Part shown: positions 55,081 through 63,712 of the stretch, one piece after another
How positions within the stretch are numbered: the first letter of the stretch is position 1
How the letters are laid out: every line of letters begins with the position of its first letter
Source of the DNA: JBQTGK01 sp052400665
Lineage (GTDB): Bacteria > Bacteroidota > Bacteroidia > Bacteroidales > Marinifilaceae
Length of the DNA: 64,000 nt
Reading direction: 5' to 3' (one strand)
Assembly: GCA_052400665.1 (NCBI GenBank)
Contig: JBQTGK010000001.1
Translations under genes and position numbers: made by a program
The notes under the pieces: model-generated
Database searches by the model: none
Told to the model about the DNA's origin: nothing
What the model saw: only the letters and a program-made list of their open reading frames with translations

Positions 55081-55974
55081 TTGAACGATACTGTACCAAT
55101 ATTAGAGACAAATAGAATTCTAAAAAATGCATACAAACAAGCTGATTTAGAAAATGTTGATGCTATGATTAATTACCTAGAATTAATTAGTGGCAAAGAG
55201 TTAGAGACTTCATTTATAAGACAAAATTTATTTAAAACTCGTTGGAAACAATCAGAGATTAAAAAAATTGCTAGATGTCATGTAAAAGCTTCAATCCTTT
55301 ATCTTAAACATTTACTATCAACAAAAGAAATAAATGCATTGACCAGAGAGATACAAATGACAATTGCAGAATTAGTTGATTATGTGAAAAAATTAGATTT
55401 AAATCAAGATACATCTTTCATTGTGGTTAGCACAAACGAATTACCATCTTCTGCACATTACTTAAATGCTACAGAACTTTTTTACAACCATAATATTCGA
55501 GAAGACTATCAAAACAATTACGATTGTGATGTTTTAGTCCTATATGCCTTAAGATTGACATTAGAGAAACGTATTTATAGCACTGCAGGAATTGACCGCA
55601 TCTTAAATAAAAATAATAAGCCAATACCATTATCAAAAATGATTGACTTTATTCAAGGACTAAAAAACATTGAGTTTTCAGCAAATATAAAATGGGATGA
55701 AATCAAACACGTTAACAAATGGCTTAACCATTTTATGCATAGAAACCTTAGACCTCATCCATGGATTATTCATCAAGCAATTGAAACTTTAAATAATATT
55801 TTGAATGGAAAACCATATAAAAGCAATAACAGAGTATACCACTCTAGGTATAGTGCAACTGTAGTTAAAGATGTAAAAAAACTAGACGATGAGATAAAAT
55901 CAAAGATAAATGACGAATTTCCAAATAGCAGAATAACATGGCTACACAACAGAGAATTATTAATTACAAAATAA
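55081..55974 (+). CDS. Protein with HEPN-like R-x4-H motif (cassette cargo)
   Basis: 297 residues from the TTG at 55081, preceded by an A-rich stretch. A TTG at 55015 gives 319 residues, but its first 13 codons lie within attC-like site 4, so I prefer the later start. Soluble and helical. The C-terminal 120 residues contain HVNKWLNHFMHRNLRPH, where R-N-L-R-P-H gives the R-x4-H spacing of HEPN ribonucleases, in a helical context. That would fit a toxin or abortive-infection effector. The family is not recognised and the HEPN idea is a motif-level inference. Confidence 0.62.
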   Translation: MNDTVPILETNRILKNAYKQADLENVDAMINYLELISGKELETSFIRQNLFKTRWKQSEIKKIARCHVKASILYLKHLLSTKEINALTREIQMTIAELVDYVKKLDLNQDTSFIVVSTNELPSSAHYLNATELFYNHNIREDYQNNYDCDVLVLYALRLTLEKRIYSTAGIDRILNKNNKPIPLSKMIDFIQGLKNIEFSANIKWDEIKHVNKWLNHFMHRNLRPHPWIIHQAIETLNNILNGKPYKSNNRVYHSRYSATVVKDVKKLDDEIKSKINDEFPNSRITWLHNRELLITK

Positions 55975-55981
55975 AAAAACA

Positions 55982-56257
55982 GCTGGTAACAACTAAGCGT
56001 TCGTGCCACAGGAACTGCCCAATAGGTTTCGAAGAACAGCGCAGCTAACAGTCGGTGGGTTGACGTAAGCGGAGATTGATCTACTGCTTATGGGGAATGA
56101 TGTATTTTACAAGACTTTTTGGAACTTGTAATTTGGGAATAAGTAGTTTGTAAGAAGGTCTCATTTTAAAAATATTGTAAAACTGCAGTTTGATCTGCAG
56201 TTTGATCGAGCATCAACATCCCCTCGTTTATTCAGGCTGTTTTTACAAATCCGTTTT
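55982..56257 (+). other. Half attC-like site and island right boundary
   Basis: GCTGGTAAC (55982-55990) is complementary in 7 of 9 positions to the core at 55053 (GTTGGCAGC), so it looks like the left core of this cassette's attC; the rest of the site cannot be traced. The sequence that follows (to 56257) is gene-free and somewhat GC-richer (CAGCGCAGC, GTCGGTGGGTTGACG), reading like decayed remnants before the core gene at 56258. Confidence 0.45.
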
Positions 56258-58279
56258 CTATAGCCCCATTTCAAATACAATTAAATCGCCTTTTTCCCTT
56301 AATCTTGTTGCACTAATTGCTATAAAATTATTAGCAGTAGCTGTTACATCGTTTAGTTTAATTCCTTGCGGCAAAGCAAATTCTTTTTCTAATTTAATAC
56401 TACCTGTCTCATTAATATGAACTAGCTTAATTTTGTTATTAAATGTTCCAGCGATAACAAAACTATTATCAGGTAAACTTAAAATTTGTTCTATATTTCC
56501 GTTGCCAGAAATAGTAATGGGAGTATTCCAAAGTTTTTCCCCATCAGGGGTATAGCCACTTGCAAAAGCACCTGTAGCATTTAAACCTGCAAAAACTATT
56601 TTATTGTTCCCATTAAGGCCAACTGCTGTTGATCTCACATCTTTATCCAGCAATATATCCCATTTTAAATAGCCTGCCTGATTAATGGCAAATATCCAAT
56701 TGCCAGCAGCAGCATAAGTAATATCCGACGAATCGCTAGTTAAATTATAAACTTTACCTTTGCTCGAGTATGCCCGAGACCACAACTTTTTACCTTTAGC
56801 ATTAAGCTTAACCAAACCAGGCGTAAAAGTTGAATCTTTTGTGTTTTTGCTATAACCAGCAACTAAAATTTTATTGTCGGGATATACTACAAAATCGAGT
56901 ACTTCATCCATATCAACTCTCTGATTAAATAGATTTTTACCATTGGTATCGAGCTTATAAAGCCAAGCTTGTCCTTTCACACTATCGACTATTGCATCGG
57001 TAATACCAGCAACAAAAATTTCGTTCTGAGCATTTATACTAACTTTATTTACAAGATCATCAAAACGATTTCCTAGCATCTTATTCCACAACATTTTTCC
57101 ACTGGCATCGATTCCTAAAAGCCAGGAGTCGTACATCTCTCCCTCTGCTTTTCGCGACGATGCAGCAACTACAAGCTCTCCATTGGGGCGTTTTGCAATT
57201 CCACCACCAAAATCATTAAACTGTTGATTATCGAATCCTTTTACAAACTTGTAATTTTCGTCTGGAAAATTCTTAAGCACCTCTTCACCTAATACACTAG
57301 CTTTTAGATTAAAAATATCGATATAAGATTTTCCTTCGGGATAGGAAGACACAAATTTGTTATAAGCCTCTAAGCTATTTACACTTTTAGCCCATTCAAA
57401 AAGCAATTTCTGTTTTAACAATTTAGCTTTATACCTTTTCGGTGAGTTAGGAAATTCTACTATAAAGCGATCAATAGCCTCAATCGTATGTTTATTGTAT
57501 GCTTCTTCAAAAGCCATTCCTTCCATTAATTTCTTAATCTCTTCAACTTGAATGGCCTCGGGATAATTTTCAATAAAATTCCGGTAACTATCTAATGATC
57601 CCTCACTTACTGCAGTTTTATAAGCTAATTTATTACGCATCTTTGTTGCGATATCAGCTTGAGCTGACTCGGGATAATCCTTTAAAAATTGATTAAATGC
57701 TACAAGAGTATTCTTATTCTCGGCTTCGCGAAACATGATATAACTCAAAATATGTGAAACGTTGGTATAGTATTTAGAATCGGGAAATTCTTTTAAAAAC
57801 CTCTTGGCATAATCTGTATTATTTTCTTCTCGCACATATTTAATCAACTTGTCTTCCAGTTGCAGGCGCTGCCATTCCATGTTTTTAACAAAAGGCCTGC
57901 TTCTGCGTCTTTTATCTTGTTTCGAAAACAAATCATCTAAAACAAGTTTGTCTCCTTCAGTAAACTGAGATTGTGTTTTATAGGCTTTCATAAAAAATCC
58001 CAAAGCTTTAAAATAATCTTTATCAGAATACTTATCGTAGGAGTAAACAATAGCAAGTCCTAAATTGGCCATTGCCGATTCAGGTTCTTCTACTAAAACT
58101 TTATCGAAATTTATTTTAGCCTTACTAAGTTCTTTATCGATATCAGCCTTTGCACTCGCCTGCATGCCTTTAAATAAATAATTATTGTATATTTTTTTAG
58201 GCTTTTGTGCTACACTAACAAATGATAGTAGTAGTGAAATGATTAGTATATTTATTTTTCGTGAGTTCATAGTATACAT
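56258..58279 (-). CDS. Exported TPR and beta-propeller-like protein
   Basis: 673 residues (an ATG at 58270 would give 670). A signal peptide ends SFVSVAQ. The N-terminal half (about 25-330) is a string of TPR-like helical repeats around KFLKEFPDSKYY and NFIENYPEAIQ. The C-terminal half (about 345-670) has repeats like IFVAGITDAIVDSVKGQAWL and VFAGLNATGAFASGY, a beta-propeller-like pattern of the kind seen in extracellular WD40/PQQ-like proteins. It probably sits in or at the outer membrane, next to the OmpA-type gene. Confidence 0.75.
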   Translation of the reverse strand: MYTMNSRKINILIISLLLSFVSVAQKPKKIYNNYLFKGMQASAKADIDKELSKAKINFDKVLVEEPESAMANLGLAIVYSYDKYSDKDYFKALGFFMKAYKTQSQFTEGDKLVLDDLFSKQDKRRRSRPFVKNMEWQRLQLEDKLIKYVREENNTDYAKRFLKEFPDSKYYTNVSHILSYIMFREAENKNTLVAFNQFLKDYPESAQADIATKMRNKLAYKTAVSEGSLDSYRNFIENYPEAIQVEEIKKLMEGMAFEEAYNKHTIEAIDRFIVEFPNSPKRYKAKLLKQKLLFEWAKSVNSLEAYNKFVSSYPEGKSYIDIFNLKASVLGEEVLKNFPDENYKFVKGFDNQQFNDFGGGIAKRPNGELVVAASSRKAEGEMYDSWLLGIDASGKMLWNKMLGNRFDDLVNKVSINAQNEIFVAGITDAIVDSVKGQAWLYKLDTNGKNLFNQRVDMDEVLDFVVYPDNKILVAGYSKNTKDSTFTPGLVKLNAKGKKLWSRAYSSKGKVYNLTSDSSDITYAAAGNWIFAINQAGYLKWDILLDKDVRSTAVGLNGNNKIVFAGLNATGAFASGYTPDGEKLWNTPITISGNGNIEQILSLPDNSFVIAGTFNNKIKLVHINETGSIKLEKEFALPQGIKLNDVTATANNFIAISATRLREKGDLIVFEMGL

Positions 58280-58375
58280 TTAAATAGTAAAATGTGCTGA
58301 TGTACTGCCGATACAAATTCGAAGGAACTTTAGAAGTAAAAGGCACATTCTGAATAGGAATCGGTAAGTAGTGAC

Positions 58376-59767
58376 TTATTTTTTTAGTACTAAAAATTCC
58401 ACTCGACGATTCTTTGCTCGTCCGGCTTCTGTTTTATTGGTATCTATAAATTTAGTTTCGCCATACCCAACACCTTTAACTCGTTGAGAATCGACTCCTT
58501 TGCCAACAAGGTATTTAACCACAGATTCTGCTCGTTTCTGACTTAGTATCTGATTTAATTTATCAGAACCTACATCATCGGTGTGTCCACTAATTTCAAT
58601 CAAACTAAGTGTACCTTCTTTTAAAAAATCGACTACTTTATCCAGTTCAACAAATGAAGTTGGCAAAAGCGTACTTTTACCCGTTTCGAAGAAAATATTA
58701 TTTAAAATAAGAGCGCCACCCTCTTCAATATTTCTTAATCCCTCGGTAAAAGCATCTTCGGGCAGTATGGGCTCTTTAAAAACAATGGTGCCTTCCGAAT
58801 GGCAGTTATTTTGATCACTTACATAGTAGGTATATGTACCGGCTCCCAGATTTCGAATGGTTTGTGCATTTTGTATTCCGTTACTCCACTCAATATTATA
58901 AGGAGCTTCTCCTCCTGTAATTCCTAAGCTAATTATACCATCGTTTATTATTTTATTAATTCGGCCCGTAACAGGATTTAAACCTCCTGTGTATGAAGAA
59001 TCGATAACAATAGTTTTTAAATCTTTAGAAACGCATGCACACATATTACAATCAACCAACGGACGAATCTCAAAATCGTCGAAAAAGTAATACGCATAGG
59101 TTTTGCCTTTTTTATTCTTAGTATCGCGACCAGTAACTACATAATTTGTATTATCATAATTTTTAAAGTTGCCCACAACAAAGAATTCCTCTCCTCCTTT
59201 AGCAGTATATACCTGACAAAACTGAATCCACTCTTCGGTATTGTCTAAAAATAAACCTTCTTTATTCGTTAAATGTGCCTTTAATTTTAAAAATGTTTTA
59301 TTATTGTTAGCTATTTTCGAATTAGTAAAATGCATGCTTAACTGATCAACAGCAAATTTACTTCCCGATGCTAATTTGTACCAAAATGAAACGCAATATT
59401 TTTGGCCTGCAATCATAGTGCTGCTTAAAGTACCTTGAATGTATTCTCTAAAATCGCGATTACTCCCACTTAAAATAGCGCCCATATAAGCCTTACCAGA
59501 TTTAGCTTCGCTATATCCTGCAAAATTATCAGGTACTTTTACTTCTCTGGAACCACACTCGTTAAAATAATCGGGAGTCGTAGCTGATGGATATGTCCAG
59601 TTAGGAATTAATTTATGTGTATGATCCATAAAGGTGTAACTCTCAGGACATTTATCGTACACTTCAAAACCAGGATTAAGCACCATATTCTGATCTTGAG
59701 CATAAGATACAATGCATGTGAAAATAACACTCGATGCAATAAGATATTTTATATAGAACTGTTTCAT
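58376..59767 (-). CDS. OmpA-family protein with SprB-type repeat
   Basis: 463 residues. A signal peptide ends IVSYAQ. An N-terminal lectin/CBM-like domain (about 25-230, with NLVLNPGFE-type opening) is followed by one SprB repeat (about 280-330, ITGGEAPYNIEWSNG and LGAGTYTYYVSDQNNC). The C-terminal OmpA peptidoglycan-binding domain ends with ISGHTDDVGS and ESVVKYLVGKGV...GYGE. This combination anchors adhesin- or motility-type modules to the cell wall in Bacteroidota. Upstream of the TPR/propeller gene in the same direction with a 97-bp gap. Confidence 0.88.
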   Translation of the reverse strand: MKQFYIKYLIASSVIFTCIVSYAQDQNMVLNPGFEVYDKCPESYTFMDHTHKLIPNWTYPSATTPDYFNECGSREVKVPDNFAGYSEAKSGKAYMGAILSGSNRDFREYIQGTLSSTMIAGQKYCVSFWYKLASGSKFAVDQLSMHFTNSKIANNNKTFLKLKAHLTNKEGLFLDNTEEWIQFCQVYTAKGGEEFFVVGNFKNYDNTNYVVTGRDTKNKKGKTYAYYFFDDFEIRPLVDCNMCACVSKDLKTIVIDSSYTGGLNPVTGRINKIINDGIISLGITGGEAPYNIEWSNGIQNAQTIRNLGAGTYTYYVSDQNNCHSEGTIVFKEPILPEDAFTEGLRNIEEGGALILNNIFFETGKSTLLPTSFVELDKVVDFLKEGTLSLIEISGHTDDVGSDKLNQILSQKRAESVVKYLVGKGVDSQRVKGVGYGETKFIDTNKTEAGRAKNRRVEFLVLKK

Positions 59768-59920
59768 TATAAAATAGAATTATGTTTGTGATGCTTAAAA
59801 ATAAAGAAATATATTGAATTGCTCTATTTAATGATACAAATCGAGTGTATGGTTATCTGCAATTGATCTACAATATTGTGATAATTAAGGATATTTTTAT
59901 GCGTAATAGCTACAATTTCT

Positions 59921-59955
59921 AATGTCCTACAATCCATACAATTCACCGTTTTGCC
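59921..59955 (+). repeat. Lone right half of an attC-like site
   Basis: AATGTCCTACAATCCATACA followed by ATTCACC and GTTTTGCC matches the right arm and core of attC-like site 2 at 26 of 32 positions. It sits outside the main island, 70 bp upstream of a small membrane protein gene. Confidence 0.5.
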
Positions 59956-60025
59956 ACACACTAAAACGGAATTGCATTTTTGGGTGATTCTATGAAGAAT
60001 TAAATTATGAACAGATATTTAAGTA

Positions 60026-60424
60026 ATGGATAATAAGAAAAAAAATTTGTATCTGATTTTAGCTTTTATTGTATTGGCTTCTTCACAATTACTGACGCAC
60101 TTTTACAGACCATATATCTATAACAATACGATAAATGACTATGGATTTGCAGATACAATTGGAAGTTTAGTATGTGTACTTGGGATCTGTTTCGTTTTTT
60201 GGGGGGCAAAGAGTTATTCAAACAAAGAAAAAAATAAACAGATAATACTTGCCACAATTCTTTACAGCATAGTATGGGAGCCTCTTGGACTAATTGGGAT
60301 TCATGGAACATTTGATTGGAAAGATATAGTAGCGACCTTTATTAGCGGAGGATTGACCTATCTATTGAAGGAAATAATTGAAAAGAAAATGAACTCAGCC
60401 AAAAATAGAAAACGCTCCAATTAA
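60026..60424 (+). CDS. Small integral membrane protein
   Basis: 132 residues with three or four predicted membrane helices (about 8-26, 42-60, 74-92, 103-120), a charged N-terminus and a Lys/Arg-rich C-terminus. No family recognised. The attC-like half site just upstream and a second GTTTTGC core at 60456 suggest it may also have arrived as a cassette. Confidence 0.7.
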   Translation: MDNKKKNLYLILAFIVLASSQLLTHFYRPYIYNNTINDYGFADTIGSLVCVLGICFVFWGAKSYSNKEKNKQIILATILYSIVWEPLGLIGIHGTFDWKDIVATFISGGLTYLLKEIIEKKMNSAKNRKRSN

Positions 60425-60944
60425 CAATAAATGAAATACAACTGCTGATGCGAACGTTTTGCTCATATCTATTAAAAAAAATAACAAAACTTTAGTACAT
60501 GCCACTCGCACTTAATAATTTTCAGGAGAAAAGGACAAATTGCAGTAATACTGCTGTAAGGACTGCATACGTGGAGTTTAAGCGAAATGCTCAAACTAAG
60601 GATCAGATCGTACTATCAGGTAAATACAAATTATAAGACTACTACTAAATAATCAATAAAGATTGTTTCAAAAATATAGTGGAGTTCAGAAACCATTATA
60701 AAAAACGAGGCGAAACCGAAAAGCCTTAAACGAGATGAATTTAATATTTCCCTTTTTTTTTACCAGAATTTCCCTTTTTAATACAATATTTCAAATAAAA
60801 AAAGTTACTATTTTGCATCCCAATACAAAGTAATAAGAACTTGAAATTATTGTAAACCATTGTACAAGAATTTTTAACCATTCTTATTACATGTAATTTT
60901 GATAACAACAATAGAAATTATAGAAAAATTAAAACAAATAAATT
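60425..60944. other. Gene-free stretch
   Basis: 520 bp. Contains GTTTTGCTC at 60456-60464 (a possible cassette core), then a more GC-balanced segment (about 60500-60610) with a short GCAGTAATACTGC palindrome, then AT-rich sequence. No ORF or RNA gene supported. Confidence 0.45.
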
Positions 60945-61694
60945 ATGAAAAAAATAATTTTAATACTGACAGTAGTCGCAGGAATTATAGGAGCTTGTAC
61001 ACCAAAAGAAAAAGGAGAAACACCAAATGTTTCTGTTGGTAATCAAATCATCGAGGATTTGAACAGTCGCTATACGTCAAAAGCCTACGATAAAACAAAA
61101 CGCGTTTCACCCGAAGATTTGGCAACAATAGAAGAGGTTTTGCGCTTATCGCCTTCCTCTATCAACTCACAACCATGGAAATTTATCGTTATAAAAAGTG
61201 ATGAAGCAAAACAGCGTTTGGCTAAAACTTTTAAGAAATATCAATTTAATCAACCTCACGCTACAAAGGCTTCAGAAATTATTCTTTTTGCCAATAAAGT
61301 GCATTATGGCAAAGAGGATTACAAAAAAAGATTAGACGCTAGCGTAGCTGCCGGACGAATGAATGAAAAAGGATATGATAAACAGCTAGAAAGAGCATTT
61401 ATATTTGCGCAGAAGGCAGCTGATGAAAATGGAAACAATGGACAATGGACAAAAGCTCAATCTTACATTGCTTTGGGCAACGTGTTGCATGCATTGGCTC
61501 GTCTTGATATCGATTCTACACCAATGGAAGGTGTTGATGCGGAGGAAATTCAAAAAGAATTTGCCAAAGAATTAGGCGATGATTACGAATGTACTTTTGC
61601 TTTAGCAATCGGATATCACAAAAAAGAAAAAGATTACAACCGTAAGTTGCCTAAAGCACGTATGGCAAAAGAAGATGTGATTATTGAACTTTAA
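60945..61694 (+). CDS. Nitroreductase-family protein with lipoprotein signal
   Basis: 249 residues. The first 18 residues form a lipoprotein signal ending GIIGAC. The rest is a nitroreductase (NfsB-like) domain: the FMN-binding RYTSKAYDKTKRVS opening, SPSSINSQPWKFIVI (about 67-81) and a C-terminal AIGYHKKEKDYNRKLPKAR. These flavoproteins are normally cytosolic and use NAD(P)H, so export as a lipoprotein is unusual. The ferric-reductase-like gene follows 145 bp downstream and could supply electrons. Confidence 0.85.
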   Translation: MKKIILILTVVAGIIGACTPKEKGETPNVSVGNQIIEDLNSRYTSKAYDKTKRVSPEDLATIEEVLRLSPSSINSQPWKFIVIKSDEAKQRLAKTFKKYQFNQPHATKASEIILFANKVHYGKEDYKKRLDASVAAGRMNEKGYDKQLERAFIFAQKAADENGNNGQWTKAQSYIALGNVLHALARLDIDSTPMEGVDAEEIQKEFAKELGDDYECTFALAIGYHKKEKDYNRKLPKARMAKEDVIIEL

Positions 61695-61788
61695 TTGAAA
61701 GTCTTTTTTATTTATATGTAGAGGCAGTTTATGAATTGTCTCTACATTTTTTTATTAAATTTTTATAGTCTAAAGTAAATTTCCAAAA

Positions 61789-61842
61789 ATGAAAATAATC
61801 TTCATGGCAGGAAGTTCTAATCGAATTGGAAAACTTATATGA
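61789..61842 (+). CDS. 17-residue upstream ORF, possible remnant or leader
   Basis: MKIIFMAGSSNRIGKLI with its stop TGA overlapping the ATG of the next gene (ATGA). The start resembles flavodoxin or NAD(P)H:FMN reductase N-termini (MKIIxxxGSSR), so it may be the remnant of a deleted flavoprotein gene or a coupling leader. Too short to be sure. Confidence 0.35.
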   Translation: MKIIFMAGSSNRIGKLI

Positions 61843-63173
61843 ATAAAATAAAACTCGCACTCGCCCTATCATTTACTCTTATCACAATACTATGGTTTTT
61901 TACAAATACCCTGCTGTATATTCCGTTTGATTCCAATTTGTTTACGAAGAGTTTGGCTCAATATACCGGAATTATAGCTTTTTCTGCCATGACTTTTTCA
62001 ATGCTATTGGCAACTCGTCCCCTGTGGATTGAGAAACGCCTGGGCGGACTTGATAAAATTTACCGTCTGCACAAGTGGCTAGGTATTCTTGCATTTTCGT
62101 TTTCTATTCTGCACTGGTTGGTGTCTAAATTGCCTCAATGGTGGTCGCAATTAGATCGATTAATAATTTTGGATGCCATCTCTGGAGCCACCGAAGAATT
62201 AGATCCCAGCGCATTTGAAGAGTTTTTGGAATCACTTGAATCTACGGCTCTTCATGTAGGTGAGTACGCTTTTTATTTAACCGTTCTGTTTCTAATTATG
62301 GCCTTGCTAAAGAAAATACCCTATCGTTTTTTTGCAAAAACTCACATTGCAATGGCGATCATTTATTTAGCCTTGGTTTTTCATTCTTTTGCACTAATGT
62401 ATATCGATTATTGGACACAACCCATTGGTATAATTATGGCAATTTTAATGATAGTAGGAACAGTTTCTTCCTTTATTGTTCTTTTGGGGCAAGTGGGCAA
62501 AAAACAAAAGTCTGAGGGAAAAATTCAATCCATTAACACATATCCCGACATGAATATGTTTGAATTAACAGTAAAAAGCGATAAATGGAAAGGACATAAA
62601 GAAGGACAATTTGCATTTCTAAAATTTGAAAAGAAAGAGTCACAACATCCTTTTACAATTAGTTCGGCTTGGGATAAAAAGACAAAAAATATAAGCTTTA
62701 CAATTAAGGCTCTTGGCGATTATACTACTAATTTGGCTAATAAATTAAAAATTGGCGACTCAGTAGTTATCGAAGGTGCTTATGGTAATTTTACCTTTAA
62801 CAACAACACAGAAAGCCAAATATGGATAGCGGGAGGTGTTGGTATCACTCCTTTTTTAGCCCGAATGGAGCGCTTGGCACAACAAGATAGTAAGCAAAAA
62901 ATTGATTTTTTCTACTCAGCAATGAAATTAGATTCAAATTTTAAGACAAAGTTAGAGCAAGTCTCGGCAGAAGCCAATATCAATTTACACCTATTTGATA
63001 CCTCTAAATCAGCTCTAATTTCCGGAGAACACATCCGAAATACTATTTTGAATTGGAAATCTGCAAGTGTTTGGTTTTGCGGCCCCTCAAAAATGGGAAA
63101 ATCAATAAAGAAAGACCTTAAAGGAAATGGACTTCATTCAAAATTTCACCAGGAATTGTTTGAGATGCGCTAG
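61839..63173 (+). CDS. Ferric-reductase-like membrane flavocytochrome
   Basis: 444 residues. The N-terminal half (about 1-210) has six membrane helices with His residues placed for haem binding (RLHKWLGILAF and LHWL in one helix, KTHIAMAIIYLALVFHSF in another), matching the ferric reductase-like transmembrane domain. The C-terminal half is an oxidoreductase module with the FAD motif HPFTISS, NAD(P) motif GGVGITPFLARM and terminal WFCGPSKMG. It moves electrons from NAD(P)H across the membrane. Its start overlaps a 17-codon ORF. Confidence 0.9.
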   Translation: MNKIKLALALSFTLITILWFFTNTLLYIPFDSNLFTKSLAQYTGIIAFSAMTFSMLLATRPLWIEKRLGGLDKIYRLHKWLGILAFSFSILHWLVSKLPQWWSQLDRLIILDAISGATEELDPSAFEEFLESLESTALHVGEYAFYLTVLFLIMALLKKIPYRFFAKTHIAMAIIYLALVFHSFALMYIDYWTQPIGIIMAILMIVGTVSSFIVLLGQVGKKQKSEGKIQSINTYPDMNMFELTVKSDKWKGHKEGQFAFLKFEKKESQHPFTISSAWDKKTKNISFTIKALGDYTTNLANKLKIGDSVVIEGAYGNFTFNNNTESQIWIAGGVGITPFLARMERLAQQDSKQKIDFFYSAMKLDSNFKTKLEQVSAEANINLHLFDTSKSALISGEHIRNTILNWKSASVWFCGPSKMGKSIKKDLKGNGLHSKFHQELFEMR

Positions 63174-63712
63174 TTTATTTACGATGGCGAATGAAACTTT
63201 ATTTAATCATTAACGAAGGGAGATTAGGTAAAGGCACACACATTATTCTACTACTTTTTCAGTGTAAAAAACAAATATTTCAAATATATTGCTTTAATAA
63301 TATTGGTTTTAGGTGCTTGCATTTTATGGCATTAACATTTCTTTAGTTAACAGATATCTATCTAAATCTAAAAAAGAATTAAAGAACAATTTAATCACCT
63401 TATGAATATGGTGAGCAAAACTACAGCCCTAGGATTATTTAATTTCGGAGCATTTATTAATTCTGGCATTCTTATTTTTAAAATAAAAATGCCAGATTAT
63501 TACATTCAAAAAATTTGAACCATAATAGTTCCCTACATTATGGTTTGTGTGGCATCTTACTTTTGAGCTTTCTACTCCAAATATTATTTTCTTTTTCTAT
63601 TAATATTTGCAAGCTGCTCTCCCGCTTGTATTTTTTCTTTAAATTATAATGCCTGCCATGAGAATTTAGTAAGGCTATAATAAACTACTGCCAATTGTCA
63701 AATTTTAAACCA
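63174..63712. other. Gene-free stretch
   Basis: 539 bp between convergent genes. A 51-codon frame begins at 63191 but lacks family features. Contains the hairpin described at 63462. Confidence 0.5.
63462..63496. terminator. Hairpin in intergenic gap
   Basis: TCTGGCATT (63462-63470) and AATGCCAGA (63488-63496) with an extended A/T stem between them; a probable bidirectional terminator. Confidence 0.7.

Noticed and set aside
63191..63346. 51-codon ORF after the flavocytochrome gene
   Set aside because: No ribosome-binding context or family features, and the composition resembles non-coding sequence.
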